Below the pieces are notes generated by a model, which worked only from the letters and a program-made list of their open reading frames with translations, was not told where the DNA came from and ran no database searches. From positions 4,774,001 to 4,838,000 of the forward strand of contig JAPNXP010000009.1 in assembly GCA_028753945.1 (NCBI GenBank): a stretch of 64,000 bases of DNA, in the 5' to 3' direction. A program made the translations under genes and the position numbers. Source of the stretch: Hexactinellida sp. DTS-2022 (Eukaryota > Porifera > Hexactinellida). Shown here one piece after another: positions 44,301 to 54,101 of this stretch; within the stretch, counting starts at the first letter, position 1, and every line of letters begins with the position of its first letter.

Positions 44301-46062
44301 AGTTGATGTTGGGTGATGACCCATCACTCAAATAAAAAATGCTGAGTCATCAGCTAATATATTCTACTCAAACTTGAATATCTCTAAAATGAAGTGAGCT
44401 AAATGGGAACTTCCACCACTCTAAGGGTCGATGCCTTCTGTAACACCTTTTTGAAATAATTTAACACCTTCATACTGATGATGACATGGCGAAAAAAAAA
44501 ATCCAAAATTGCAGCCTGTGCCGACAGCATGTTCTTTTGGAGGCACTATCAATAAACCACCACCAAAATATAGTGCCACCAAAGGAACATGCGTCGGCAC
44601 AGGCTGCAATTTTGGATTTTTATTATTATTATTATTATTTATCCGTAGCCACTCCACAGAACAGAGTTTTATCAACTAAGAGCCCAAATTTTTAGGATGG
44701 GTGTCTCATGGGTTACAGACGTGCACCTGGGGTTACGATTTTTGATTAACAAATTTTGGACACATGTTTAACACCTTTCAAAATTTGTCTGGACCATAAC
44801 TCAAGAAATGGTTTACTAAACCCCCAAATTTTATGTAATATTTGGATTCATCTTAATATTCTGCGTCTGTTGGGAGAAGAAAATTTTAAAAAATGGGTTT
44901 AATTTTTGCCATAAATGGGGGTTGAAATTTCTTTGTTTACTCACACTTCAATTTCTGTAAAAGTGTTAAATCTAATAATTCCATTGTTTTAACTTGTAAT
45001 AATTATATTGATTTAACTTGTTAAATCCTACTCTATTGATTCAACTTGCGATAATTAAATTGATTCAACTTATAAATTCCAGCTGGCTTCTATTTAATTG
45101 TAGCATTACTATACAATGGATTAAATTAATTTAATTTATATAAGGAATTTGTTGACTTTACTCAACTCACCGTGGATAACATTGCTAAAATAAATAACTA
45201 ATAATTTAATTTATTATCAATGAGTAATGAATGAATGGCATTAAACTAAAGATGGTTTATCATACAACCGTTAAGATTTTACATTCCACAACAACGACAG
45301 ATTAAGTGATTATATTTATTTCGGCGAGAATATTCTTGCACAATTAATGTACTGACGTAATTAATTATAATTAATTCCTTTTGTATTTTACTTATAGACG
45401 GTTCCAATTGGATTATTGGGATTATCGAGTGCGCTGAATTCAAATATGATAGTGAAATTCGATTTAAATTAATAATAAGTGCAAATAATTGAACTTGATT
45501 TATTTTGCTGTACATAATAATGGTGTTAATTTATTAATTTATTAATTAAATATTTATACTAATTAGCTAAATTTCATTAATCTCAGAGATGATACAAGAT
45601 AGAAACAAACTTTCAATTTATCAATTGGTCCTTATGCCACGTACCACCTATACAAGTGGGTCTTGACACCTTGAGGTGATGATGACATCGTCAAAAAAAT
45701 GTATTTTAACAATTTTGTGAATTAAATAATTCGCATGGCTTGGTTGGAGTTGGGTGAATACCTAACACGCACCTAAAAAATGCTGACTCAGCATATATTA
45801 CTTTCTACTGAAACTTGAATATCTCTCAAATGAAGTGAGCTAAATGCAAACTTCCACCACTGTAAGGGTCGTAGCCTTCTGAAACATCTTTCTGAAATAA
45901 TTTAACACCTTCATAGTGTTGATGACTTGGCGAAAAAAAATCCAAAATTGCAGCTTGTGCCGACAGCATGTTCCTTTGGAGGCACTATCAATAATCCACC
46001 ACCAAAATATAGTGCCACCTAAGGAACTACTTTCGGCACAGGCTGCAATTTTGAATTTTTTT
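41319..46062 (+). repeat. Tandem array of A/B units inserted in the P-like gene
   Basis: Head-to-tail units ending in hairpins at 42112-42230, 43299-43413, 44502-44616 and 45941-46055. Spacings 1187 and 1203 bp (two A units) and 1439 bp (a B 5-prime part fused to an A 3-prime part near 45265). The array starts in mid-unit (AATTTCCTTTGTTTACTAAC) and ends just after a hairpin, then resumes transposase sequence. About 200 codons of the transposase are missing at the junction, so the insertion was accompanied by a deletion or hit an already deleted copy. Confidence 0.82.
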
Positions 46063-46959
46063 ATATAGGCTTGAAACCATTATCGCGAAAACAGTTCTGG
46101 CAGGCTCATTTGATTGGATAGATGAATCGATTATCCTTCCACCTTTGTATGTGTAATCAGATTTAACATGGACTTCATTCATCTGAACAATAACGTTCCG
46201 CTCCATAGGATTAAATTCCAAGGTTGACTGTTTAAGATAACAAGCAAATTCACTGTCTAAACCAATGCTCGAATAGAGCCGTTGATGAGTTGAATGGTGC
46301 GGGAATGAAACGTAGTCGAGAGATTGAAGATATCTGTACATGATGGGGAGACCAACTGACACTTAAGCGCCATTACCAAAGTGATCAAATTATATCTTCG
46401 ATTATTTTTGGAAACAAGAATGTTCTCCAGTTGGTTAATAATGAATTGAAGGCGAGGTAATAATTTGGATTGATTAGTAGAGTCATTGACTGATTTGATC
46501 ATAGGAATATGCTCAATATTATTCTCTTCCTCAATATTATAGGCTACAGCACGTAACTGATTGGTTGCATTACTAATCTGTTCTTTAATAGATTTGAAAC
46601 CCAGTAATGATGGTTCTTCAACGTGTTCAAGTTTCTCAAACAAAACTTATATCTGTCTAATATCGGTTATCGTAATTTGATCGAGCGAAATTTCATTGGT
46701 ATAAGCGAAAGCTTTCGTAATTAAAAATTCATTGATGGAGAGCGTATATTCAATAGCTACATGCAAATCAAAAATTCTTGGTTTGATGAAATATAGTATG
46801 TTTTGATTCGGCACCCAAAAAACCCAATTTTCAGGTAATCTTACGAAGTTGACCTTCTCTCTCAATTCTAGAAGTGTACGGATGTTATATTTATTATCTT
46901 CGATTTCCTTCTGTTGAAGGCTTTCGTGAAGAGCCATCGAAAAAAAGTTCTGTTCTTTG

Positions 46960-47463
46960 CAGAGTAACCGCGTACGGCGTACTGTACGGACTTAGTACGC
47001 AGATTATCCTTCCGTACCGTACTTATGCACTATGTACGCACTCGGTACGCACTCCGTACGTACTTATTTTATGATAGTATAGAATCTTATCTTTTAGCAC
47101 CTAGCCGTCCACCATAATTTGAGACTCCTTGATAAATTATCATCCTATGAATATGAGGAAACAATTACTTGGGAAACTGTTATTTGATCAGATTAGTAAT
47201 ATTAGTTTTATTTAGCTGATTTGGTTGATACCAAAGTAATGTTTTTAGCGTGCGGATCAGATTATTAGGTACCGAATTGTTTATTTGTAATCGCATAATT
47301 TCGAACTATAATAGATTAGAGCCTTGTTTATTAATTATTTTTCGAATTATAGAAATACTGTATATATTGTTAATTGTTCACAACGTATTATTGCGTACCG
47401 TACGAAATAATACGGTACGGAGACTCTCCGTACCGTACCGTACGAACGTACGCGGTTACTCTG
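46960..47463. mobile_element. hAT MITE (CGTACCGTACG-rich)
   Basis: 504 bp; ends CAGAGTAACCGCGTACGGCG and, inverted, CAGAGTAACCGCGTACGTTC; perfect 8-bp duplication GTTCTTTG (46952-46959, 47464-47471). Subterminal runs of CCGTACCGTACG on both sides. Confidence 0.9.
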
Positions 47464-47633
47464 GTTCTTTGGTTTCTTTATCTAGGCGATTAAAAGATTT
47501 GGTAGATGAGGAAGAGAGGTAAGATGGACAATTTGGTAAATTTAGGGACTGCATCGCTACGAATTTTAGGAATGTCTCGTTTTCGAGTAGAAGTTGTTCC
47601 ATCAGCTTGTGCAATTGAGTAGGTGGTCTCAAT

Positions 47634-47824
47634 CAGGGCCGGATTAAGGTCTTCGTAGGCCCTAGGCACTTTGAGGATACCAGGCAGCATGCAGCAATTA
47701 GGCCCCAAATTTTTCGTAGGCCCCAAATTTCGTTCGTAGGCCCCAAAATTTCGTTCGTAGGTCCAAATTTTTTCGTAGGCCCTAGGCACAGTGCCTACTG
47801 TGCCTATTGGATAATCCGGCCCTG
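47634..47824. mobile_element. hAT MITE (CAGGGCCGGATTA family)
   Basis: 191 bp; ends CAGGGCCGGATTAAGG and, inverted, CAGGGCCGGATTATCC; flanks GTCTCAAT and TTCTCAAT (7 of 8). Contains four copies of TTCGTAGGCCCCAAATTT-type repeats. Confidence 0.88.
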
Positions 47825-48275
47825 TTCTCAATGTCCACTTCGGAAAAATGTTTGGCACAGACATGTACTTTCTGTAGATCTTCAACTCCTTCTCTACATA
47901 GCGCCCTTAGCCATATTTGGACAAGTTCGGGTGGTCCTCTTGGGAGTTTGAATATCGGCGTATACGGTTCACCTGTGTAATTGCTTCTACAGCCGGGCGC
48001 AGAACATCTATTAGGCATCAGAATTAATAGACGCTATTTGGTTTCTAGAGCTAGATCAAACGTACAAATAATATTTTAATTAAGTCTAAAATAATTGCGT
48101 TAAGCAATTGCTAGAGAAGCTAATAGTGTGAATACATTGAAATAAGTAAATCGAGTTAGCTACTGAAGATAATAATTAACAAGTAATATATTAAAGGTTC
48201 CATATTATAAATAATGTATGATGTTAAAAACCCCGAGATCGCGACGTTCCAGTCCTTATCTAAAGGAGTCTATGA

Positions 48276-48539
48276 CAATTGTAGTATTATAGGTTCTGAT
48301 CAACTTCAGCTATGGCACATAGCAGAATTGTTGGAAGAACAAATTTTTCAGGGGGTCAAAAATTGGTGCACAATTAAAATCGCCGAAAGTATAAATACAG
48401 GATAGCTCATTCGAATGAATTCTCAACGACTTTATATTGTCAGAGTCGTGCTCAGCACTTAATTTCCAGCATTTGATAGGTATATTGACTATATTTGGTG
48501 ATAATATTTATTGGTTTCCATAGCAACGGTAAGAATGTA
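48276..48539 (+). repeat. 264-bp dispersed repeat, copy 1
   Basis: Closely similar to 62741-63005 over the whole length: CTGATCAACTTCAGCTATGG, TTTTTCAGGGGGTCAAAAAT, ACGACTTTATATTGTCAG, CATAGCAACGGTAAGAATGT. Both copies lie beside a P-like element. No TIR, poly-A or polymerase III box was recognised. Confidence 0.75.
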
Positions 48540-49106
48540 TTAATAGTTCAACATTGCGTATACTTATTTAGAGGAGATCTTAACAGTTTTCCTCTATGAT
48601 ATTATTATATCTATACTATATCTGTGATTTACATGACTTTACTAAAGATAGCTCTTACGAATCGTAAATGAGTGCTTTCGGGTAGTGTCTAAGTTACGTG
48701 TAATTCCTGAGTAATTGCATTCTAAAGATTCTATTTAGAGCTACTGATATATCAATTGATAACGTTGTAGGAAGATTCTATAATGTGTATGTATAAATAC
48801 ACTAGGTGTACTTTTCAATACTTTTATACAAAAACGTGTTTATTTGTTTCTATATTTCTTTGAGGAAACTCACATCTCACAAAGCGAAAAACACCCCATT
48901 ATTGACACTTCTACGGACTGAGCTAGATCAATATCTCCAAATCAACAGAAATATACTTAGAAGAAACAAACAAGATCACTTTAAGAGAGAGGTAATCATA
49001 TAAATGTCATGTTGTTTCTATTTCGTTAACTTGCCCAATCAAATAATACATCTGTTTATTTGGCCTATAATTTCATTGGCTCCCGAAATAGTCATAAAGA
49101 AATTAT

Positions 49107-49118
49107 TCTATAAATAGA
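49107..49118 (+). promoter_or_regulatory. Possible TATA box
   Basis: TCTATAAATAGA lies 25-35 bp upstream of the two candidate start codons of the exon at 49142-49318. In DNA this AT-rich such a string can occur by chance. Confidence 0.3.
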
Positions 49119-49141
49119 TAAAAGCAAATTTTAAACAACTA

Positions 49142-49318
49142 ATGCAAAATACTATAGAAAAAATGGCAAACTTAAATATTAAAGAAATAGAAGCTGAACC
49201 TCAACCTGAACCTGAATTAGAAGTGGAAACTCCAGTGGAAACTAGGAAGAGGAAAAGGGGCAATGCAGAAATTGCGTTGCAGTTTAAAAAGATCCAACTA
49301 ATGGAAAAAATTATTGAA
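49142..49318 (+). CDS. Possible first exon, unknown protein
   Basis: Open exon ending at a consensus donor, GAA/GTAAGT (49318/49319). The ATG at 49163 (AAAAAATGG) has a better context than the one at 49142. The peptide is acidic and Pro/Glu-rich (EIEAEPQPEPELEVETP), followed by TRKRKRGNAEIAL, a possible nuclear localisation signal, and a helical QFKKIQLMEKIIE. No family recognised and no second exon found. Confidence 0.3.
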
Positions 49319-49666
49319 GTAAGTTGTCTTAAAATCACTTCCATAAGTAATAATACAGATATATTATGCTTAATACTAATTACCTTAGAACCCAGATGTT
49401 ATGATGCTGATTAAATCAAGTAAAATCAAATTAAATATCAACTTATAATTTGGTGAGTTTTCCATTTTTAAATTATATTTATTTTGAATCAAATTATTCT
49501 AGGGCCACATAAAATAAATTACTTGTTTATCATCCATATTTTTCGAGAAAATTGGGACGGCGGACGGGATTTTATTTTTATTTTTTATTTCTATTAATAT
49601 GCAAATAACATCATCCTATCCAAAAGATAAATATAAATATATTATTTAATTAGTAAATAACATGAC

Positions 49667-50105
49667 TAGGGATCTCAATCCCGGGATCCCGGTCCATTTT
49701 AGCCCGGGATTAGACTTTCCAATCCCGGGATCCAGATATATTATGAGTATAGCAATGATAGTGAAGCTTGATGTGAATATTATCTTCTCGCATAACATGA
49801 TGATTTGTTTATTAACAACAATCTTGAACCATTTCATATAAAAATAGATTTAAATTCCTATCAGGAATAATCAGAAAAAACTTAATTAAAATATTATTAT
49901 TACTATACTACGATCTTATGCTCTATTTATTATGTAATGGAGTCATCAATCATTACACAATTACATTAATTCAACATATTTGCATGATTGGTCAAGTGTC
50001 AATAAATTATTTGATCAATCCCGGGATCCCGGGATCCCGGGATTGAACATGATTCCAATCCCAGAATCCCGGGATTGGAAAAAGGCTCCGGGATTGAGAC
50101 CCCTA
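49667..50105. mobile_element. hAT MITE with CCCGGGATCCCGGG repeats
   Basis: 439 bp; ends TAGGGATCTCAATCCCGGGA and, inverted, TAGGGGTCTCAATCCCGGAG; perfect 8-bp duplication AACATGAC (49659-49666, 50106-50113). Subterminal tandem GGGATCCC palindromes. Confidence 0.87.
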
Positions 50106-50113
50106 AACATGAC

Positions 50114-50721
50114 AATGCCAAATAATTAAAGTAGCTCTAAAATATAGAACTTATTAAAAATTAATACATAGTATAGGTACTTTACACAAGTTATTGCTTA
50201 TATTTTGTACGATTAGGTTCATAAGATAATAATAAAATAGATCCGGACGGGTAGTTAAAATTGGGGCGGAAGGGGATGATAAACAAGTTATTTATTTTAT
50301 ACTGCCTAGCAGCAAATAATTATCTATTTCTTTTAGATCTACGTAAACCATATCATATAAAGTCTACGTACAGTATAACCATATCAAGCCAGTATTTATT
50401 CAAAATTTATCTATCTATCTATGTCTATTCGTATCTTATGTATTAAATCACATTGATTTGTTTGTTTATTTTGTTCGGAGTTGATTGGGAAACTGGTAAG
50501 AGCGAAGATTTTGAAATTCGCCAGGCGGGTAGGGAATACTATATGTGTAACAAATTTGAATGTCTAAGAAAAATATTCACACTGTATTTTAATACAACCA
50601 GCATATAATCTTAAATGAATACAAGCGAGGGCCGCAGGCTCGAGTGCAAGTTGTAAGGACGCGCGTAGCGCGGACGAGCAGCTTGTCATTATGATATAAA
50701 CTTTAAAAGACTTTTACCAAA
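50114..50721. other. No gene seen; short GC palindromes
   Basis: AT-rich except for 50625-50690, where CGAGGGCCGCAGGCTCGAG, GCGCGTAGCGCG and AAGTTG/CAGCTTG-type short palindromes cluster, like the clusters at 26690 and 58650. Confidence 0.45.
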
Positions 50722-51230
50722 GTTGAAACCGCTCGAACCGAATATCAGTATTCATTAATAGTTGCCCTACCGAATACGAATACTGATATTCGGTTGAGTA
50801 ACCTAATACGAATTATACTGATAATATTTGGTTGCTTCAACCGAATACGAATACTGATAATATTTGATTACGTCAACTGAATAGCAGATAATTATCCTGG
50901 AGCGTGAGACGCTCCTTTTGGAGCATAATTTAGGGAAAAACTAATTAGTACCTCGAAAATTGGACTCTTTCCCTATACCGTACTGCCCGTACATTTATTT
51001 GTGATTTAGGCATATCTAAATTGGATCAGACCAGGGTTAGGAACGTATTTACAAATGGCTGTATAATACACTGCCGAATCGAATACTGTTAATATTTGTT
51101 CGGGAGACCGAATACTGAATAGTGGAATCAGGTTGGCAACCGAATACTGATATCAGGTTTGGCAACCAAATATCAACTATTCGTCAAATAATACTCGGTT
51201 CAACGAAATATATCAGTAACCGGTTTCAAC
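50722..51230. mobile_element. TIR element with CGAATACTGATA repeats
   Basis: Ends GTTGAAACCGCTCGAACC and, inverted, GTTGAAACCGGTTACTGA; the interior is built of repeated ACCGAATACGAATACTGATA units in both directions. The 190-bp repeat (50885-51072) is inserted in it. No clear target duplication. Confidence 0.6.
50885..51072. repeat. 190-bp repeat, copy 2
   Basis: Homologous to 34141-34332 (see there). Here it interrupts the CGAATACTG-repeat element, which shows that it moves as a unit. Confidence 0.65.
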
Positions 51231-51239
51231 CTTGCTTTT

Positions 51240-51715
51240 TACCCTTCAATACCCCATGACCTCGCCCTCCAGGCATTTGATCATTATGTGCCAACCGCCA
51301 TAAGTGAACGTCTGGTCCTCGAGTCTCTTCTCTCCTATAACTTTCTCTCGTGTGGAGACCTCTATTATCACCTCGGCACCACCGGCCTCCCCATGGGCCT
51401 ACCCCTCGCTCCCGAATTAGTAAGAATAGTCACAGCTTTTCTACTGGATAGCAGACTTACCCTTGTGCCACCACTTACCCTCTCCCTCTATTTTGATAAT
51501 TTATACCAGAGTATATACATTGGCCAAACTGGATGCAGCCGCTCGGACACTTCACCAATTATACACTAACCACCGGTTTCTCAAACACCGTGCCTTAGCA
51601 CAACAACCCAATTTGTCATGGCAAATTATCCTTCTCACTCCCCATTTTACACCTCCACCCGGACCTCAACAGAACCCGAAATTCACACAGTAGCGAGACT
51701 GCTTAAAAGTCGCCC
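51240..51715 (+). pseudogene. Penelope-like element fragment: RT end and GIY-YIG
   Basis: GC-richer than its surroundings. One frame gives LESLLSYNFLSCGDLYYH and TTGLPMGLPLAPELVRI, matching the reverse-transcriptase block of Penelope-like elements (G-x-x-MG-x-x-LAP). It is followed by YQSIYIGQTGCS, a GIY-YIG nuclease start, and, one base out of frame, TNHRFLKHRALAQQPNLSW. The YADD region is missing between them, so there is an internal deletion. A related GIY-YIG fragment is at 57588-58016. The assignment rests on these two short blocks. Confidence 0.55.
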
Positions 51716-53334
51716 CACAGTCACATTCACTCAGGACACCGAACATTTTTATCGATCCTTTTAGACACCGCGGAGCTTGCGAACAAGTAGTACACCTGAA
51801 TCCTAGAGTCAACCGCATAATTATTAAAGACCCCTCCCGCCGATATTGATACCATCAATTATGCCTACTCCCCCTTCCGCCCCACACTAAACCAACTTCG
51901 ACCATTCCAGCTCCGTCCATTTCGCTTGGTTCCCATACACAGTGGTCCAGCATCTTCGAATGGGCGAAAAATTGACCACGTCAAATCGTTTCGAAACTAT
52001 TATAATCGATTTCAGCGGAGTCGAAATTCCTAGAATCCGTAATTTTTTGATGATCAAACGTTAATATATTTGGACTATGCTCTGGTAAACCTTGACCTGC
52101 AAATAGAATTTAATAAAAATATTTTTTGTAATTTTTCTATCTTATTTTTGTGTCTATTCGTATTTGGAGGATTTTAAATTTGGAAGGAAAGTTTCTAAAT
52201 CAATTTTAAGTTTACTTTAAGATAAACACAACATCAGAGCTCTAAAGAATGTGTGTAAGTAGATATTAGTACATGAAGACCGAAAAATATTATTAGTTAA
52301 TCGATAGAAGTTTATTGTGTCATAACTTTTGACGCGTTTCAAAGCGTTAGAAGAAATTAATTGTATTTGAAAGATCATTATATTCTGAAAAGATATCATA
52401 TAGGGTTCAGGGTAGCGCGGAGGCGCCGCGGATGGTCGTTTAGCAGCTGGAAGGCAGTGCGGTACACATAATTTTAAGAAATAAAAAGTTTCTAAAAATA
52501 TTTTTTTATTTTGGTTAAATAGAAAGTGTAAAAACTCATAGAAGAAATATTTCAATTCATTATTTAAATGTTTCAATTCCATTATTGAAACCATGAACTT
52601 GATACGCTTTTAATAATTAATGATTAATAATTGAAGTTTAATAAGATCGTGAATAAAGCCAGTGAAGATTCATTGAAACAAAATTGTACTGTAAATCTTC
52701 AAAGCCATAAGATAACCATATAATAATAAGTGCATTCGTTTAATGAGGATATAAATAGAATAAATAATAAATCAATACATTTGCATATAAAACTATCAAT
52801 TTTGCACGTACAGTAATCAAAGAGACAAGATAATGAATAATCTAGGAGCATACAACCTCTTAAAAGGACATAATGAAGATGTAAATGATGCCACAAATGA
52901 ATTTTTGGAGATATTCCAGCTACCTGAAACAGAGTATGAACATTTTCGCTACCGTTTTAGGGACTTAATTTCAGAGCGAGTGCGATTTCGTAAAATGCTT
53001 TAAAATGGTAAATATGTACAGCTGGAATGATACTCCCTTTCAATCCCAAAGCGAATTACTTATCGATGACCTAGAATGGTCTAAATGTTCAATTATCTCC
53101 GGTAAATAATAGACACTGACAAAAATCTTCATTGAAGAGAAAGTCCTAAAATCTAGGAAATTTATGTAAACTGTTGAAGCTCAGAAAGATAATAATGTCT
53201 TGTTATTGGATAGTTTAATAACTTATAAATATTTTAGAATAATAAATAATCCCAATCGATATCCAAGGAAATGTCATCATATACCTAATTAATATATTTC
53301 GGTACTGTATTATCAAGATAAATAACATTTTAGA
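51716..53334. other. No gene seen
   Basis: The first 250 bp stay GC-rich and probably belong to the Penelope-like fragment; the rest is AT-rich with no recognisable feature. Confidence 0.35.
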
Positions 53335-53640
53335 TATGAAAGACAATTTTTTCAAATTTGATGACGTCATAATTACAGATATTGAGGCCATACAAGAATT
53401 CTGATTATACCAATTTCTTCCTTAGGATTGATAACCCATACCCAAATAATACATTCTATGTGTATATTGTCCATTTAGAGCCAATTATAGAGACGAAATG
53501 ACATTTTGTTTGAATATAATGACGTCATAATTATATAAATTGAAGCCATACAGTAATTCTGATTACACCAATCGCTTTCTTAGGGTCGATAACCCATACC
53601 CAAATAATACATTCTATGTACCTAGGATGTGTAAAAATGC
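53335..53640. repeat. Tandem duplication of about 130 bp with TGACGTCAT
   Basis: Two direct copies (53337-53463 and 53495-53621) sharing TGATGACGTCATAATTA/AATGACGTCATAATTA, GAATTCTGATTATACCAAT-type and GATAACCCATACCCAAATAA. Each contains the palindrome TGACGTCA, the CREB/ATF site, which may be coincidental. Confidence 0.75.
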
Positions 53641-54101
53641 CTATTCGAAGATAATCGCCATTCTGGACCACTGTGCCATAATCCCGATGGTTCCCCTCAA
53701 ATCCATGTTATCATGTGTTAACCCATCCCCATCATCTCAATTCACCGTATGCCCGAACAGGCCTGGGGTCAATTATTCTAAAATGTAATATATTACTATT
53801 ACTATTACTTATATTTCTTCCTATTACTATTACTATTACAATTACATTATTATAATATGTAATATATTACTATTACTATTACTATTACTTTATTATTAAT
53901 ATTACAAATTACTAGACATTTACTAAGACTCTGCTATGATTCAGAATGTCTGAAGTTTATTATTTTAATTGATTATCCCACACAAACAAAACATATTATC
54001 TAACCAAAGCAAACAACTAATTTCAATAAAACAACTAATTTCAATAAAGTGACAAATTCAAAACGATAATCATCTTGCCTTAAATATATTTTAACAACTT
54101 C

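Larger units (their letters stand above)
46063..48018 (-). pseudogene. P-like transposase, N-terminal half with THAP domain
   Basis: Begins at ATG 48018 with MPNRCSAPGCRSNYTGEPYT, the THAP start, followed by KLPRGPPELVQIWLRALCRE and VHVCAKHF (Cys and His of the second ligand pair). The hAT MITE at 47634-47824 interrupts it, then KIRSDAVPKF and, one base out of frame, LPNCPSYLSSSSTKSF. The second hAT MITE is at 46960-47463. Then FVRLPENWVFWVPNQNILYF, ITITDIRQI, SPSCTDIFNLSTTFHSRT-type sequence, SIGLDSEFACYLKQSTLEFN, ERNVIVQMNEVHVKSDYTYK (first catalytic region) and FAIMVSSL at the array junction. Confidence 0.85.
40062..48275 (-). mobile_element. P-like transposon broken by an array and two hAT MITEs
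   Basis: Left end CGTGACCTTCGTTATATAAG at 40062 (P-type TIR, flank GTTATAC). The transposase C-terminal half lies at 40280-41318 and the N-terminal half at 46063-48018, both minus, with the 4.7-kb array of A/B repeat units between them. hAT MITEs sit in the N-terminal half at 46960 and 47634. The other TIR was not found; the right limit given here is where a different dispersed repeat (48276) begins. Confidence 0.75.

Noticed and set aside
53340-53640. Functional CREB/ATF regulatory site (TGACGTCA twice)
   Set aside because: The two sites are there because of a tandem duplication and no gene lies nearby.
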